A DNA stretch of 64,000 nucleotides from Druceiella hillmani (GCA_039881145.1 JAYKKI010000138.1:1479501-1543500); one strand, 5' to 3'. Counted from the first letter of the stretch, positions 38,901 through 53,803 are shown. Numbers and translations: made by a program. The notes: generated by a model not told the origin, from the letters alone.

Positions 38901-41900
38901 ATCTCACTTCAATCAGAATTATTAGAAAATTAGTATGATAATTAATCTTAACGAATAATACTGTTGCTGCAACTACTCTTTATTTAATAAGGTATTATTT
39001 AATTATTTTCTTATATTTTATCGTTTACGTCATTTCATATTGAGTTTTCCAGAATAATTTCATATTAAATGCTTTACTTCACCCTCTTCACACGAATATT
39101 AATATTTTTGTTGACTGCTTTAAATTCAAGAATCTAATATTTTATTCTAGTTACAATAGAGACAAATTAATAATCTAACATAATTAACATCGTGATGCCA
39201 AACATGTGTTCTCTCGTTTGAAGATATAAGTAACATTCCAGAGATAAAATGAATGTACTGTGGTAAGGTAATATAACCAACCATAAACAGATAATGTAAC
39301 CAACAATGTCAGTGAAAGAATTATAATTTTTAAACTTAATTTTTAGTAAATAAATTTATGAAATTATTTAAACAACTAATTTAATTTATGAAGAACAATA
39401 TGCTGGTCCAAGATTGTTTATTTTATGTACAAGTAAGACGAAGCAACGAAACAGTAACGAATGTATGTTCGATGCCATTTACGATATGTGTTGTCATTGA
39501 GTAAAGAGACTGGAATTTCAGACATGCATAGGAATGACTCCTTCGTACCGCAGATTTGAACCGTAGCAACCTTTTTCATATTTATACATAAACTGAATCA
39601 ATTTTTCTTTAGAGTTAAAAAAGATGCATAAATTGAATAAAATCACTAAAGAAGTATTGAGAAGATGAGTGAAACTTTAAACGAATTTTATGATGAATTT
39701 AAAAAGAGACTCAATATTTTTTACTTTCATCCAATTAATAAAAGTATTGCGTTAGCATCCAGGAGTTCTTCAAAGATATCAAAGGAAGAAGGGTATTTTT
39801 AATAGAAATATTAGTGAATAAGCACAATTATGACTCCTTGCTCTCCGAATGCGTTCCATACTTTTAATATTTTATAAGCATACTTTTAAATGCTTATAAA
39901 ATATGAAGGCATCATCTACTTTCCTACGATTTGTTTACTCGATAATTATTAAAAGAAAGAACGAAAGAAAGCTTAGAAATCCATTGCGGTCCTCAATTTC
40001 TTAAATCCGTTCCGGAAACTTATATCCTATTAAAATGTAAAGAAAAACTCATGACATGTTCAAGATATTCTTAATACCTATTTGTATTTGCTCATAAATG
40101 GGTAAATACGAACAGAACACATTGTTTTTAATTAAAATCGGAAAATGATTTCCGGAGGTAAAACAAAAAACTTAATTTATCTTTGCTAATTATTGCCGCA
40201 CCTCTTTTATTTTATAACAATATTGAGGACTTTGAATAAGCTGTCAAAAATTCTGCTAAACATCGAATTTACTCGAAATTTATATATAACAAGTTAATAA
40301 ATACCATTTTTATAAAATTCTGTTTAACTTGATTCCAGGCCGCCTCGTTGCCAATGTGACAGAAAAGGCTTAAAAACATCAAAATTACTAATAATTGAAA
40401 GTACAATAAAGTTTATTTATGCGTTTCTTAATGCCAATACCTAATAAAAAGGCAGTTAGCTAGTTTATTATCTATTTATAATTTGTAATTATCAATTTTA
40501 CGAAAAAATGCGAAGAGGAAATCTATGCATTAAAATATATGCCATTTTCTAAATTGTGTAAATTATGTAATCTAATCTTATCTATGCACATAACATAAAT
40601 CTAATAAGAGAATTTTCAGATTAAAGATATATAAAATGGAGTTCAGGACTGTAGATAAGCTATAGAGAAGAAACAGATTATTTTCAGAAATGTTATTTTT
40701 CAAACAAAAACCTCTGAAAACATTTAAGAGATCTTTTTAATATTAAGACCTAAAGGCCTGACAATTTGCGGGTACCAAAAATATATTTATTTACGCATCA
40801 TCTCTATATATTGTTCATAAATTGAATAATAATAATAAAGAAAAGCATTGGTAAACTATATTTCAAAATTGATAATTTCCTTATATTTTAATGATTTTTT
40901 TATCCAAAAAAGTTAAGAAGTACCAAAACCAAATGATATTTAAACACAGCTTTCGACTTGCTTCAATGACACTGGATATAAAGTTTAATTCATACTATCC
41001 AAACCAGTCGATCAGTATATGAATAGTTAAAACGAACTTAATCACCAGCAAAATTTAATGATAAGTAAAACTGTGAAATTAAAATGGACGCAATATATGG
41101 ATTCATACAATGAATGAAATTATATGTGTTTACTCAAAGCAATCAGATAGATTTTAATTAAATATTTTTATAAAATTGCTGTGTTCGAGACCTTCTTTAA
41201 AAATTAGTAATTAAAAAAATAAATTGAAAATTGGTTCAACCAACATAACAAATGTATGTGACTAAAGGAAAGTAGGCAAAATATTAAATATTTCCATACA
41301 TTTTTGTGCGAAACCACTAACCAATCGTCAGCTTATAATTTTTGTTCTATAATGTATAGTCACAAAATAAGTGTGGTTGACAACATTTGCGAACCGTCTA
41401 CATACTGATTGATGTAAATATTTTATTCGTGCGGTATAAATAATAATTTCTGGTTATAAGCTATTTACAAAAATATTTAAAAAAAAGGAAATTTTGATTT
41501 TTTTTCCTTTTTGACCTAAATTTTAATAAAAAAATAAACATTTCTCATACGATTTTTAATTCTGTTTTCAAGATGGATCTTTTTTGGAGACTCTTATATA
41601 TTATTCTTCAACGTATATTAAATATTTCTCAAAACTTTTGAAGCTTAAGTCGCCAGGCAAATCAAGTTCATTCACTCGTATACTTTCTGTATATAATGAT
41701 ATAGTTCAGCAAAAGTATCCAATATTGAATTATGAAACGCTCACCTCAATTAAATGCAGTAAAAAGGTTATTGGATTGATGTCACTAGCGTTTGATTAGC
41801 GTTGCTTAAATCGAATCCTGTTTCCGCTCCCTTTCCGAAACCGATACTGGAATGGGCTTACATTACCTTTTTAATGAAAAACCTTTAAATATCTTTATGT

Positions 41901-42500
41901 AAAAAAATATATATTATCGTGAAAAATGAATAGCTAGTTATATTGACTCGATAAAATATAAATATTTAATTGCACATACATACATTCTTTTGGGGACATC
42001 GATCATAGATATCAACTGAAAATAATAAATAATTTAATATTTAATTTTCATAACAATTTTTATTTTTCTGTATTTTTATATTTAAATAATAAAAAAAAAT
42101 TAACCCATAATCAAAAGTAATCCTGAGTGTAACCGGTTAATCTTGAATTTAAAATAAATCCTAATATTAAAGATGAAATATACTTGCTCAAGGATGTGAA
42201 ATACTACACTAATTTAAAACCAAGAATGTAAGATTTAACTCAGGGTTTATTTCAAACGTATAAATTATAAATATATCAAAATTATATAAATTCAGTTGTA
42301 TTATAACGACAAAATCTTTACAATATATTATATGCATAATTTCACAGTACATCTGGAATATGCCAATTTTTCCGCTAAATAAAGTGAAAAACAATACTAC
42401 CTCAAGCTATTTTGTCGAAAAATGTTTCAAACTACAGATTTATTTCCATTTACTGTTTCAACGTATGCAATGATTATGAGAAAATTATATTTTTATCAGA
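36000..42500. other. No gene seen; AT-rich DNA
   Basis: Chance frames of 60-71 codons only. A small GC-richer spot at about 38530-38560 (CCTTGCTGGCCGCGATGGG) is not in a sustained frame. The hairpin at 39867 is listed separately. Confidence 0.6.
39867..39904. repeat. Perfect hairpin, 15-bp arms, 8-nt loop
   Basis: ATATTTTATAAGCAT (39867-39881) is complemented at 39890-39904. Confidence 0.95.
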
Positions 42501-42523
42501 AAATGGAAACCTTACAAGATAAC

Positions 42524-42570
42524 CAATGTGTCCACCTGTCCGTCTACCATCGCCGTTTTCCTCAGAAACG
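42524..42570 (+). repeat. CTGTCTGTC-type repeat fragment
   Basis: TGTCCACCTGTCCGTCTACC, then CCGTTTTCCTCAGAAACG, resembles the CTGTC..CCTTTTTCTCAGGAACG core of the same family. Short and decayed. Confidence 0.35.
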
Positions 42571-44417
42571 AATTCATGTAAAAACTTAAAATTTGGCAAT
42601 ATAATAAAACATATTAATACACTCTATATATTGCCACAGTTAAAACTTAAAAATATTTATATCAAAAACTTGAAGGCAAATAAAATATCCAAAAAAAATC
42701 CAAAGTAACCCATTTGCTTCTACAATAATAAAAGCATAAAATTGAAAATTTTGACAAATTAGGTACCTAACTGCATTAGGATGAAGTTTAGTGTATGTTT
42801 AGTGCACTCACTAGCGCTTGCTCTGTATTTAGTTATTTACTAGTAAAGGCATTTTTGGTACCTACCCATATTTGATAAGAACTTTTAATAAAAATTAATT
42901 TAAATTTTTCCACGTGAATACGTTCAAAACATACACTGCTATTAGTACCGTTCGTACTAATGTGAAATCCTATTTCACGTATATTTCGATAGTCATTTGG
43001 GCTTTTTTTCCAAATTACATACATTTGTCAAATAAATCAACACTTATAAGACACGGCTTCTGCTTTAATTTTCTGAGATAATGGACTGAAAAACGTACGT
43101 GAAATTATTTTTGAAACCTGAGAAAATAAATAATGAATATAAAACAATTAAAATTTCTTGTGAAACTGCATAAACAGCTCATTACATAAAGCTAAAATAA
43201 AATACGGAAAAATATAAATTTATGAAAATGTAATCAAAATATATTTGCGTGATATGTTATTTTATAGTAATAGAGTATTAGTACAAAATGAAACTTTTCA
43301 CAATTCCTCAAACACGTAAATTTAAAAAAATCAAATTTTTAGGACTACATATTGCTTTTCTCCGAATACGAATTTATTATAATCCTAATATTCAGTTTAT
43401 TTTATCTAATAGCGTACTTGTTTCCAAAATCCTTTCGCCCGGTCTTTGTGTATAAATTCTTTGACGCTATTCATAATTTTTTTTATACAAAATAGCCTTT
43501 TCAAATGTTTATTTGAAAAAACGTACAACTTTAATCGATTATGAAAGTGTGAGGAAAAGAAAATTTTAAGAAAATATAAATTTTCATTTTGTCCATTGCT
43601 GTACTAATACGAAATTGAAAATTCTACTTAAATAAACAGCTAGATCTGTCGCAGACATCAACTATGGAAGTAATCGTTATTTATCATAGGATATAAACAT
43701 CATTATAAATTAAAAGTAAAATCAACAAACTGAAAATTAAAAAAAATCAAGAATGAGTACTTTGTAGACCGAATTCATAATAAGTTTCGTGGTACCTTTA
43801 CAAATATAAAAATTTAAATACACGCTGTGAAGTGAAACTTTCATCCTGGAAACCACGAACAGTTTTGTTTTCCGTCAACGTTTAGAAAATATGATCTTCT
43901 TTGGTAATTGCGTACTTTATCCTTCAATATAAGTCTCGAACTTTCAGGTCGGCAGACTTGAACAATGTAAAGCGTACTAAAATTATACAAAATTCAATTG
44001 AAATCACAAAACACAGAAAATTCAACAGGATATCGTCTTGAAAGGCGGCAACCACCTCAAGGACATAAAAACCTGATTTACGTGGAGTCAGAGTCGATAA
44101 AGGTAAAAATACTTATACGATATACTTCGGGATTTTAAGAATTTTTGCTACTTAACATATTGTTAAACCATGCAAGAAATATGTGTCTGATAGATGACAT
44201 CGTAGTATGCAATAATCAATGCTATTGTAGTAATAAGTCCGCCATATGTATCATTTAGATACATTAAAGAACAGAAATAAATAAATAATTTTTAATTATT
44301 ATTTAAATAAATAAACAAATAACAAAACAATAAATTTCACTAACGTTTGTAATACGCGTAATAAATTGCAGTTCAATTTAAATAAGAATTTTAATTCTGA
44401 TGGAAAATGTAATTCTA

Positions 44418-44530
44418 ATCTCTATATTATAAATGCGAAAACGAGTTAATTAATTTTATTAATTTCTATATAACCTTTTGCAGCTAACTATCCAACAATA
44501 TTCTTGAAATTTCGTAATCACAAATAATTA
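44418..44530 (+). repeat. Decayed interspersed repeat head
   Basis: ATCTCTATATTATAAATGCG followed by AAAACGAG, then AACTATCCAACAATATTCTT, resembles the 5' part of the same kind of repeat as at 26.4 kb. Very diverged. Confidence 0.3.
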
Positions 44531-46731
44531 TTTTTCGGTTACAAAACAAAAATATTTGTATTAAAAATAAAATCGTTAACGTAACAATGTGGCCATTAAT
44601 TTCATAACTAATGAACTCGTCATTATGTCCTGCTATTCTGGAGTGTTATATAAAATCGTAGAATATATCTGGTAAAATATGTAAACAGCGCGCCGTTTCA
44701 TTTTTGGTCAAGTCATCATCTATATCTTGAGGTGAATAAAACAAACATAATATTGTTTTATCAATGGAACTGAGTAATTTCATGAATTCGGTTAAGAATA
44801 ATAAGCGAGTGAAGCAACTCGAAATACATGCAAAACGATGGTCAAAGTTACACACTACCACAAAACAGTCAAATATTATCAACGATTAAAAGAAGGAAAT
44901 TTTTTTCTCTTTAATATTTCTCTTCAAAGGAGACCTGCTAAATCAAATTTGACAAATTTAAAAGCCTTATTGAAATAGATCCAAGAACCAATTCATGTTA
45001 TCTGGCAGAGCTGGTATCCTGCTACCAAACTGCGATAGAAAAGCATTTTTCATGTTGTGGTCCAGAAGAAAACAGAAAAAAAAATTGTTACCGCATTATT
45101 ATTACTGAGTTCACCTTGCAGGACTTATAATTTTACAACTACAATCTGTTTTGCTTGCTCTCCAATATTTAAGTGTTACTAGGTTTAAAAAAGCATACCA
45201 TCCTAAAGTTTAAATTACCCAATTTTTCCATCAAAGTCCAAAAATGTCCATAAAGAAGAATTTTATCTCTGCGATGAATAATAAATGAAGAAGATTCGAG
45301 TTACGTAAACTTTGAATTCATTGATTACATGGGAAAAACTAAATAAATTTATAAACTGAAATGACTAATTTATTAGTTGCCAAATAATTGTTAAATTACG
45401 CCACGATTTTGTCAGGCGAGCGAAGACGTGGGTCAATGCTGGATGAACAAACGTTGAAAAAAAATTCACAGAATCTATTTCATCATAAACACTTTCATTC
45501 AATAACGTTTCTCTGTCCAGAGTATTCGAGAATATTAATAGGAATGTACACAGACATAATTAATGATGAAGTATTTTTTCTCATTCCATTTTCACTTAGA
45601 GCAAACATTTTCTCTTGCCAATTCCAGTTAGCAACCGTAAGATACCTTGATCAGCTCGAAAAAAAACAAAAATAACTTTAATATCACGTCGCACCCTTTC
45701 CTCTGTCACAATTCTAACACGAGCAGTCAAACCTTATCCCAGACGCCCTCAAATAAATAAACACAACACGCTTTAATCCCAAGACCGCCTACATAGGTAA
45801 ACAGCGAGACCAATTCAAATGCAGGTGACAAACCTTGAATGTGGACTATCTATTATTTAAATCGCACGTTAACCCGTTGGATGAAACAGATTTATCGTCG
45901 TTTGTTATCTCTACCTTTTACATAATCGTGATATCAATCAAAAATTTATGAAGATCTTGGAAATATTTCATTCGCATCAAAAATAGAGGTCGCCATAACA
46001 TTTTACAAGGATGGAAAAATAATACGAATTTCCTGTTATATGATCTTATGTGTACTTTCTTGGAGTGATGATACTTTTATAATAAAAAAATAAGGGAATT
46101 TCTAGGTCGTTAGATGGCTTCTATTTCAAACTCTGCTATGAAATAAATCAGTTCTTCTGATATTGAATCAATTATGTATTCATGTTTCAAAAAAAATAAG
46201 TTTTCAAACATGAATTTTAATAATTTTTCTGGTGGGAGAAAGTAAAGAGAATGAGTTCTTTCCAAAGTTAGATCCTTTGTTTCTGATACAAAATAGTTAA
46301 TTATTTTAATTCAGCAAAACTTGTTTTGGCATACTGTCGGAACCTCACATTATAGAAGAATGCTGTTCATCACGATATGAAAGGTTATTCGTTATATAAA
46401 TATCAAACATTTTAGAAATATTTCTAAACTTTATAAATCTAATTTATATAAAACAACGTAATGTCCAAACCATGTTGACATGAGACGTAGAGCTACTTGA
46501 ACCATAGAAATAGGCTGAATCATATATATTTCGTTGTTTTTCTAGCTAACTAATTAAACCAGCATATTTCTTGTAAAACATACTTCGTGAAAAACTGGCA
46601 GATTAATTAAATATTCAATAAGTATATTTGGAAGGAATTTATCTTAGTGAGCTATGCTGAGAATATAAACGTAATGCTATTTAATTTATACAAAATAAGT
46701 CCCATTAATATTATTTGGAAAAGACTTACTT

Positions 46732-46770
46732 AGGAAATAATCTAACCCATGACGGGTTAGATTAATTCCT
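46732..46770. repeat. Hairpin, 17-bp arms with 1 mismatch, 5-nt loop
   Basis: AGGAAATAATCTAACCC (46732-46748) pairs with 46754-46770, 16 of 17; loop ATGAC. Confidence 0.95.
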
Positions 46771-48148
46771 ATATAAAAAAAATATCGGAAATTGAATTCA
46801 CCTTCAATAATTTATTAAACACTATCATGTATCGTAGAGCCTGCCCGCCAAAGAGTTAGAAGTTTCTGAAACGCTGTTAACTGCTGACAGGATACTATAA
46901 CCGGTAAGTCCCAATTAATTCCCTGGACGAATAGGATATTAAACGGATCTGTGAAATACTCTTAATCTATGCGATTGACACCCCAACACATGACCTCTGG
47001 TTGCTAAGTAATATTTGCGTTAGGACTCCACGGAGCTAAACAGATACGAAAGGTCGTGGTAAGGTATAATGCGGGTGATTTATTATTAATCTATCTTCTA
47101 TGTTATGTAATTTCCAAATTCATATTTAGCTGTTAAAGAGGTCATTGAGCCTTATTCAATTTTCTTAAATTTTCCTCTTGTATATTTCATTCCAGGAGAG
47201 GAAAGACATATTTAACAGATGTTTCAAAAACACAGCCTTGCATTTCGAATTATATTTCTTACATGAGTTTCGGAATATTTTTTCGCAATCATAAAAATCA
47301 GTGATGATATATTTATATCTAACCAGAGACGTCAAAAAGCCAATAATGATTTATAAACAGCTGTAGCTATATTCGAGAGTTTCGAAAATTGAGTATGGAA
47401 TATGTTTTATTTCAAGATTTAAAAATGTGCTCCATACTTTTTGATAAGACTATGGTGATTATAACTTAATGACCCATTGTTTTTCAAGAAATTGAAATGT
47501 ATATTTCCACGTAGTGAAAACAATTATTTAACAATAATTGTCATTTTCCTAAAACAAGCAAAACAATATTTACAAAATAACTTGGTGATTTCAATCCTCG
47601 ACAAGCGATGGTCTCCCGCTCCTTACTTCTAGTTTTTTAATCTCTCTTCTGTCAACTTTGCCCAAAGATAATCCTCTTGTTTATGTTACACGGTATTTGT
47701 TATGGGTAAGTGATCTCAGCAGTTGTTTATCACGAAGATGTTTCGCGTTTTTTTCAATCAATGTGACATTTTGAACATATTATGGCTGTAAGTATTTGAA
47801 ATTTCTCATTTATTAGTCTGTAAATAAATTCGTTGCTAATGAAAACATACAGATTTAAACATTTTAAAAAATGTTTAGATAAAACTGACTTACGTTATGA
47901 AGGTTAAAAAAATGTGGGCCACAAAAGATTTTTATAAATAAATTCGTATTTCCAATAATATCAGGAAACTTTCATATTTCAAAGAATAATACTTATTACT
48001 AAAAAAACCGGTTAAGTAGGAGTATGGCCCGCATATCGGCGGTTTCGTATTTTATTTGAACTAAAATTACTTTATTTATCATAATTAAACATTGATATGG
48101 ACTTAATAGTGCAATATTTAATAGTACCTAATATAATTGAGCAATGCA

Positions 48149-48152
<4 letters not shown>

Positions 48153-48222
<70 letters not shown>
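48153..48222. repeat. (TA)n microsatellite
   Basis: AT array with one TG interruption about half-way. Confidence 0.97.
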
Positions 48223-48228
<6 letters not shown>

Positions 48229-48726
48229 AAGTGAAAATCTCAAATACTATGACAACTAGAATCGTCCTTGTAATTTACCAATAATTTTTGCGCCGTATTT
48301 TAAAAACCCTATTTTTCCCAATTTCAGGTCCAGTAGTTTCGGAAATAAAGAACATTTTTCGGTTGTTGTTTGGTATGAATATGTGCAGTTTATTCCGAAT
48401 ATGATTTAGTTTTTTAGTTTTTTTCTCAAAGAAACGGCTATAGCTTACGGATGAACAGAAAAATTAGTGATCCTTTTTAAGTTAAGAAGCTTTAAAAACC
48501 ACTCAATTTTAAAGCTTTACGACACACTCCTCTTGTAACTTTAAGTACTTTGCGACACTTTATTCTATTGGACTCGTGAAATTAGGGGAAAACAGATCAG
48601 AAACTAATAAATATTTTGTTAGGAAATAGAAAGAAATATTTACATCATATTTAATTAATATATAGTTAAAGTAATTAAATTAATTATCATTCAACATTTT
48701 AATAAATATTCTCGTATATACACATA

Positions 48727-49104
48727 TAACAAAATTGTTACAGAGTGAATTCTGTACATGAAAGGTATTTTAAAAAGAGTTATTTATTTAGGGTTTAGAA
48801 TGGTTGTAGTCTGTTTGTGTGTTAATTTGTTTTTGAATCACGCAAAGTTAACTGTACGAAATTAGGTTCATAATAGTTTATATCCCCGTATAAGATAGAG
48901 TACACTTTCTCTCTGGATATTAGAGATATAATAGAACACTCTTACCTGTTAAATATCACAATATTGTTACCGCCAAAGCCGTTATTAAAACTTTATTCTA
49001 ATAAAGTTGTGAGAGATAATAAACAAATAAAAAGACAATAAAATTCATAATAACTACTCTTATTCGGAATTCCACTCGAACGAAGTTGCGTCCGTATAGC
49101 TAGT
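48727..49104 (+). repeat. Tandem pair of AGCTAGT-tailed repeats, copy 1
   Basis: Matches 49111-49526 in the same order: ACAAAATTGTNACAGAGTG at the head, ATAATAGTTTATACCC and CTGGATRTTASAGAT in the middle, and a tail reading ACTCGAACGAAGTTGCG..AGCTAGT. The tail resembles the GACGAAGTCGCGGGC..AGCTAGT 3' end of a repeat that is very common in moth and butterfly genomes (recalled, not searched). Confidence 0.7.
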
Positions 49105-49110
49105 CTATAT

Positions 49111-49526
49111 ATGACAAAATTGTGACAGAGTGGATTTTGTATATACATTTTTTTTAAAGAGAGCGAATGATTTAGCGACAGAATGACAATAGAAGCCAAA
49201 AAATCTATTTTTAGATTTTTGTCTATCTGTGTTTGCTTTTCAATTACACGGAATTTGTCACACGCAGTTTTAAATTTTAGTACGATAATAGTTTATACCC
49301 TCGAATAACAAATGATACTTTTTATCTGGATGTTACAGATGTAAAAAAAACACGTTGACTTGATAAAAATTACAATATTGGTACTACCGACGGCATCTTT
49401 TAGCGTTTCTACTTTCTATGATCATCATAGAGTTCTCAAAAATAAAAAAGAACATAAAAATCCCCAATAACTTTTCTAACATCAAATTTCATGCGAAAGA
49501 AGTGGCATCTTGTCGACACAACTAGC
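49111..49526 (+). repeat. Tandem pair of AGCTAGT-tailed repeats, copy 2
   Basis: Head-to-tail partner of the preceding copy, starting about 7 bases after its AGCTAGT. The tail CGAAAGAAGTGGC..AACTAGC is more decayed. The head-to-tail arrangement suggests either tandem duplication or insertion of one element at the A-rich 3' end of another. Confidence 0.68.
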
Positions 49527-50808
49527 ATTTTATAAAATATAATTAAATACTCTAATTTGGCATGATTTTCAGTCTTGAAAAAGAATGATAATTATTGAAA
49601 ATATGATGAAATTACATTAAATCAAATAAACCTTTCTCATAATATTTCTTTATCTCAGGTATTACATTTTTATAAAATAATTAAAACATTTACTATGAAC
49701 ATGTGAGCGATACATTAAAAATCATTAGGAAAATTTTTAGATGGCGTTTTGTAGCGAAAGCAGTTGCATTTAGAAAAAGAGATGTGGATACTTTGGCTTT
49801 TATTGGTGATTAAAAAAATACAAATCGATATATGCCGCAGTTCATATTTAAAAAAAAAATAAGTAAAATCGAGACTCAAAATGATTTTAGTTTGGTACCT
49901 ATTCCTTCAAAAACAAGAGAACAAACTTTATTACTAAAAATCTTAAAATTATATATTGAGTAAATATCTTCTAATAAGCAATAATTACATCGTTTCACAA
50001 AGAAGCTATGAAATTATACAAGCAACAAAGTCCTACTACCTTATTGAAAACATAATTTGGGTTATTCGTGTTCTGCAAAAGCTTTGTTGCGGTATAACGT
50101 CTCATTTTGCACATTTACCGCTTTTTATTTTGCAATTTCACATCTAGAAACAAAGAAAATTTAAATAAGGAAAAACACAACAATGTACTAATTAAAGATT
50201 TCTAAGCTCGTAGTTAAGTAAAAATATTACATAGCCTTTCTTCCTTTGAATAATATTCCATAGAAAACGTTAGCCACTAGCGGGGCATTATTTAAAAGGG
50301 TATAACCGGTTTGTAAAACATTTCAACCACCACATTACAAAATATATTTTTTTATAGTAGACAATATGCGTTCATATTGTTGTTCCAATGACTACAAATA
50401 AGTTTAACAATAATTTTTTTATGCCATAAGTCATATTAAAGCCAAAAATATTTAGTTTGGAAATAAAAATAATAATTACCTCCCCTTTGAGGGATATCAA
50501 ATTATTTTTTTGTCTTCAGTCAAAGTAATTAAATTAATTTTCATGGAAAATAAATTTTCATAAAAAAATTTTAAAACATTAATTCACAATACCTGTTCTT
50601 TTTAACTATTTCGAAACTAATAAATTTTTATTCCATATGTAGATATGGTGGACCTTTGAACTAAAATATAATTAAACTTTCATTTTTAGTGGTATGGTTC
50701 AAAAAGTGACTTCTAGGACTTCACATCCAGTAACACTTATTGGTATATTAATTCAAAACATTGAGAGCACTCAGTGCAAACATAAATTCATACTTATAAT
50801 TTACTAAT

Positions 50809-50829
50809 GCGCTTATGAGTCATAAGCGC
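50809..50829. repeat. Palindrome, 10-bp arms, 1-nt centre
   Basis: GCGCTTATGA-G-TCATAAGCGC. It is GC-richer than its surroundings. Confidence 0.95.
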
Positions 50830-51448
50830 GTAAATTTTTGGATATTTAGGTTGAATAATTCGCTTGGGGTTGACTAAAACACATTATACAAATTAGCTAG
50901 AAACTAACAACAAGTCAGAAAGTCGAGTTAAAATAAGTGAATGGAATCTGTCACACATATGGCCACATTATACCACGAAGTTATCATCGTGACCCCCGGA
51001 TTCAAACTGATACCAATTTTTTGTCGCCACCGCGTGGGGTCAGCCCTTCACCACTCTAATCACAAATTGACAGTTACGATATTGGGTTTCAGTTCTTATT
51101 TATCACGTAGATGTGACTTAGATAAGGAACGGTTGGTTGTAATATTTCCCTCGGGGATGCAAGGAAGAAATTTTACTAAATAATTTATTTATTAGTATGG
51201 TATGCAAGTAATTTAAAGATGCAAGATTTTGATAGTGTAGACACTTCCAAAATTTGTAGTTGCAGCGATGCTTATCAGTAGCGTATCTTGTCTAAGTGAC
51301 AGATTCAACATCTTTTGTAGATAGGGCAAGATTTTCTTGATACGCGTCCGTAATGTTTTTATCTAAATTTATAAGCAAATCTAAGGGATAGAAAACTGGA
51401 ATGCCAAACTCTAATATTTTGTTTTTAAAAACTTTGTTTTTCTTCGTC

Positions 51449-51534
51449 TATATTCTGTTAAATTATATAACTATTTTGTTATTTATTTTTCAGGAAAGGT
51501 ATAAAAAAAATCGTCATATAATTTAACAGGATAT
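51449..51534. repeat. Inverted repeat, 20-bp arms, longer spacer
   Basis: TATATTCTGTTAAATTATAT near 51449-51468 pairs, 19 of 20, with ATATAATTTAACAGGATATA near 51515-51534, spacer about 46 nt. Confidence 0.85.
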
Positions 51535-53803
51535 AGGATATTGTATTTGTAACAGGACATTGTATTTGTTATAGAATTTGGATTCTATTTTTTGCAGTCT
51601 TTTGTTGTCTATGACAGAGGGTATACAGTCCATGACTCATTCAATACTGGTTATTTTTTTATTTAGTGACGTTTTGAGTTGTGATGGCTCTTTATTAAAA
51701 TTTCAAAATAATTGAAAACATCTAGAATTGTTCATATGTCATTCATATTTTATTTATCTAGTCAAAAAAGTATATTGCATGTATAGTTTTCACAGGTGTG
51801 AAATTCTCAAATATTTAAACTGTTTTGAATTTCTCAAAAATTTTAAACTTAATATTGTCGCTGTCTTTGGGGGTAGATTTTTGGAAAATATATTTCTATA
51901 AGCATTTTCCACCATCGTCCACGTTAAGTTATAAAAAAATAACTTCGAAATTCTTTCAATTAATGTATTACTTTTCCATTATTGTATGCCAAATTTTAAG
52001 TTTTTGTGTTGAATAGTTTCTGAGGTGACTGGCTGCAACAGAGAGATGTGATATGAGTGATCTTATGAACTTTTTTCATTAAAATATGAAATTATGAAAA
52101 ACTTTAAAACCTAACTCGTTCTATTTATGCCGCACACTTTAACCGTATATTTAAATATATATTTTTTTGACCTTACATTTGATTTGTCGGAATAATATGG
52201 TGCTAAATACAATATTTGTAAAACTCCATCAGGTATCAAAATCTATCAATTATTTAAAAATACTTTTCATGTACAAATATCATACGTAAGGAAAAAATTT
52301 CAAAATTCAAAAATATTGTCCTCAAAAGGAGGAAAAAACAATATTTAAAAAAAATAACTAATAATCGCTCATTTAAATAATGGAGTTTGCAATAAAAACT
52401 CAAATTTGATCTTTTGTTGAGCGAAACTTAATAAAGTGCCTTGATTACAGGAATTAATGAAAAAAACATATAATGTCAATTGAGGTTGCAGGCTGGATTA
52501 AAGGTATCCATTTTAACAGTTATTTTTGTTGCATATTATTTGATAGTTAACGGTTATCAATGTCGGAACTTCTAAGAAAAGTACTTGAAAATACACATTT
52601 GCCTTCTTTATTTTGAACGTTACATAAATTAATTTATTTATTAACAATACGAATTCACGTCATCGACGTTGTTAATAGGTTTCATCTTTACGTTACATTT
52701 GTGATATGACCGACCTTCTATGATATTTTTAATTTCACTGTGCACTTAAATTTGATATATTTTTCCCTTTTATTTGAAATATCTCATAAATAAACGACAT
52801 GTAAAATATTGCTATTTAAATTTAACTTAAAATTCAATAGCTAATACAAAGCAATAGTATCACTTGGTCAATTTACGAACTAACTGTAGGGTAATTTGCT
52901 ACTCCTACGTGCTACGTGATTTTCGTCACATATTCTCCTGAAAATATCTGAACTGTTTTGTATAGTATTTGGATAATATGTAATTTTCGCTCATTCATTT
53001 AAATTTATGACTTCTATGGACGTTAGTTAACCCTTCAGAGCAAAATTTTCAAAATAAGTAACATAGCGTTACCGTACCATGGTAACAATCCGGATTCGCG
53101 TCACTTATTGCATTCATTATCATAATGTTTGTTTTCTTCATTTTGAATATTTTCTGTAGTATTTTCATCACGTAATAGTATTTTCTGTTGGCGTTACGAG
53201 AATTGGTTGCACCAACATAGCAATTAATTGTTAAGTACAAAAAGTCTGACGTATTCATTTTTGAATACCCTTTTTGCCCGTAATAAACCACATTTCTCTA
53301 AATTTAACCGAAAAAGTCGCTCACTTGAACATTAACTTCGTGTAATTACAACTTGCAATGTTTTGCTAAATACTGTTACACACTTAACAAAGTATTTAAA
53401 CCTTGCCCTACAACTAAAACCTCATTTTAACCACGAAAGTTTTTTATTAGATATTTCACGGTCTAGTCGTATTTGTATCGATATGTAATAATATTTATTT
53501 ATAGTTACGAGAGTGGTACAACATAATAGTATGTGTTTTTATCCATAATATGTCAAGTTTACAGTAATCACATAATAATCCCTTATTTGATATATTAGTT
53601 CTAAATATTTGAAAGACTAGATATTAATAAACCATTAAATTTACAAATGAAACTTTTGAAACATTTGAATGAAACAGGTAAAATTTATTGAAATCATTAA
53701 AAATCTATTAACTTTTCATTATTTTAACTGTTCGATATATACATATATGAAGCAGAAATCAATATTTATAAAATTACTGTTTGGTCAATATATATTTTAC
53801 TTA

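Larger units (their letters stand above)
42571..48150. other. No gene seen; AT-rich with slightly GC-richer spots
   Basis: Spots at 45690-45860 (CACGTCGCACCCTTTCCTC, CCCAGACGCCCTC) and 46830-47080 (GTAGAGCCTGCCCGCC, AGGACTCCACGGAGC) have higher complexity but broken frames. They could be decayed repeats or regulatory DNA. Confidence 0.5.
49530..53800. other. No gene seen; AT-rich DNA
   Basis: The 80-codon plus-strand frame 50941-51183 has the most protein-like composition here (His, Arg, Val, Ser) in a GC-richer patch. I recognise no domain, and it may be a transposon scrap. Confidence 0.5.

Noticed and set aside
50995..51010. GGATTCAAACTGATACC as a tRNA T-arm
   Set aside because: No cloverleaf could be drawn around it. 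No tRNA gene was seen elsewhere either.
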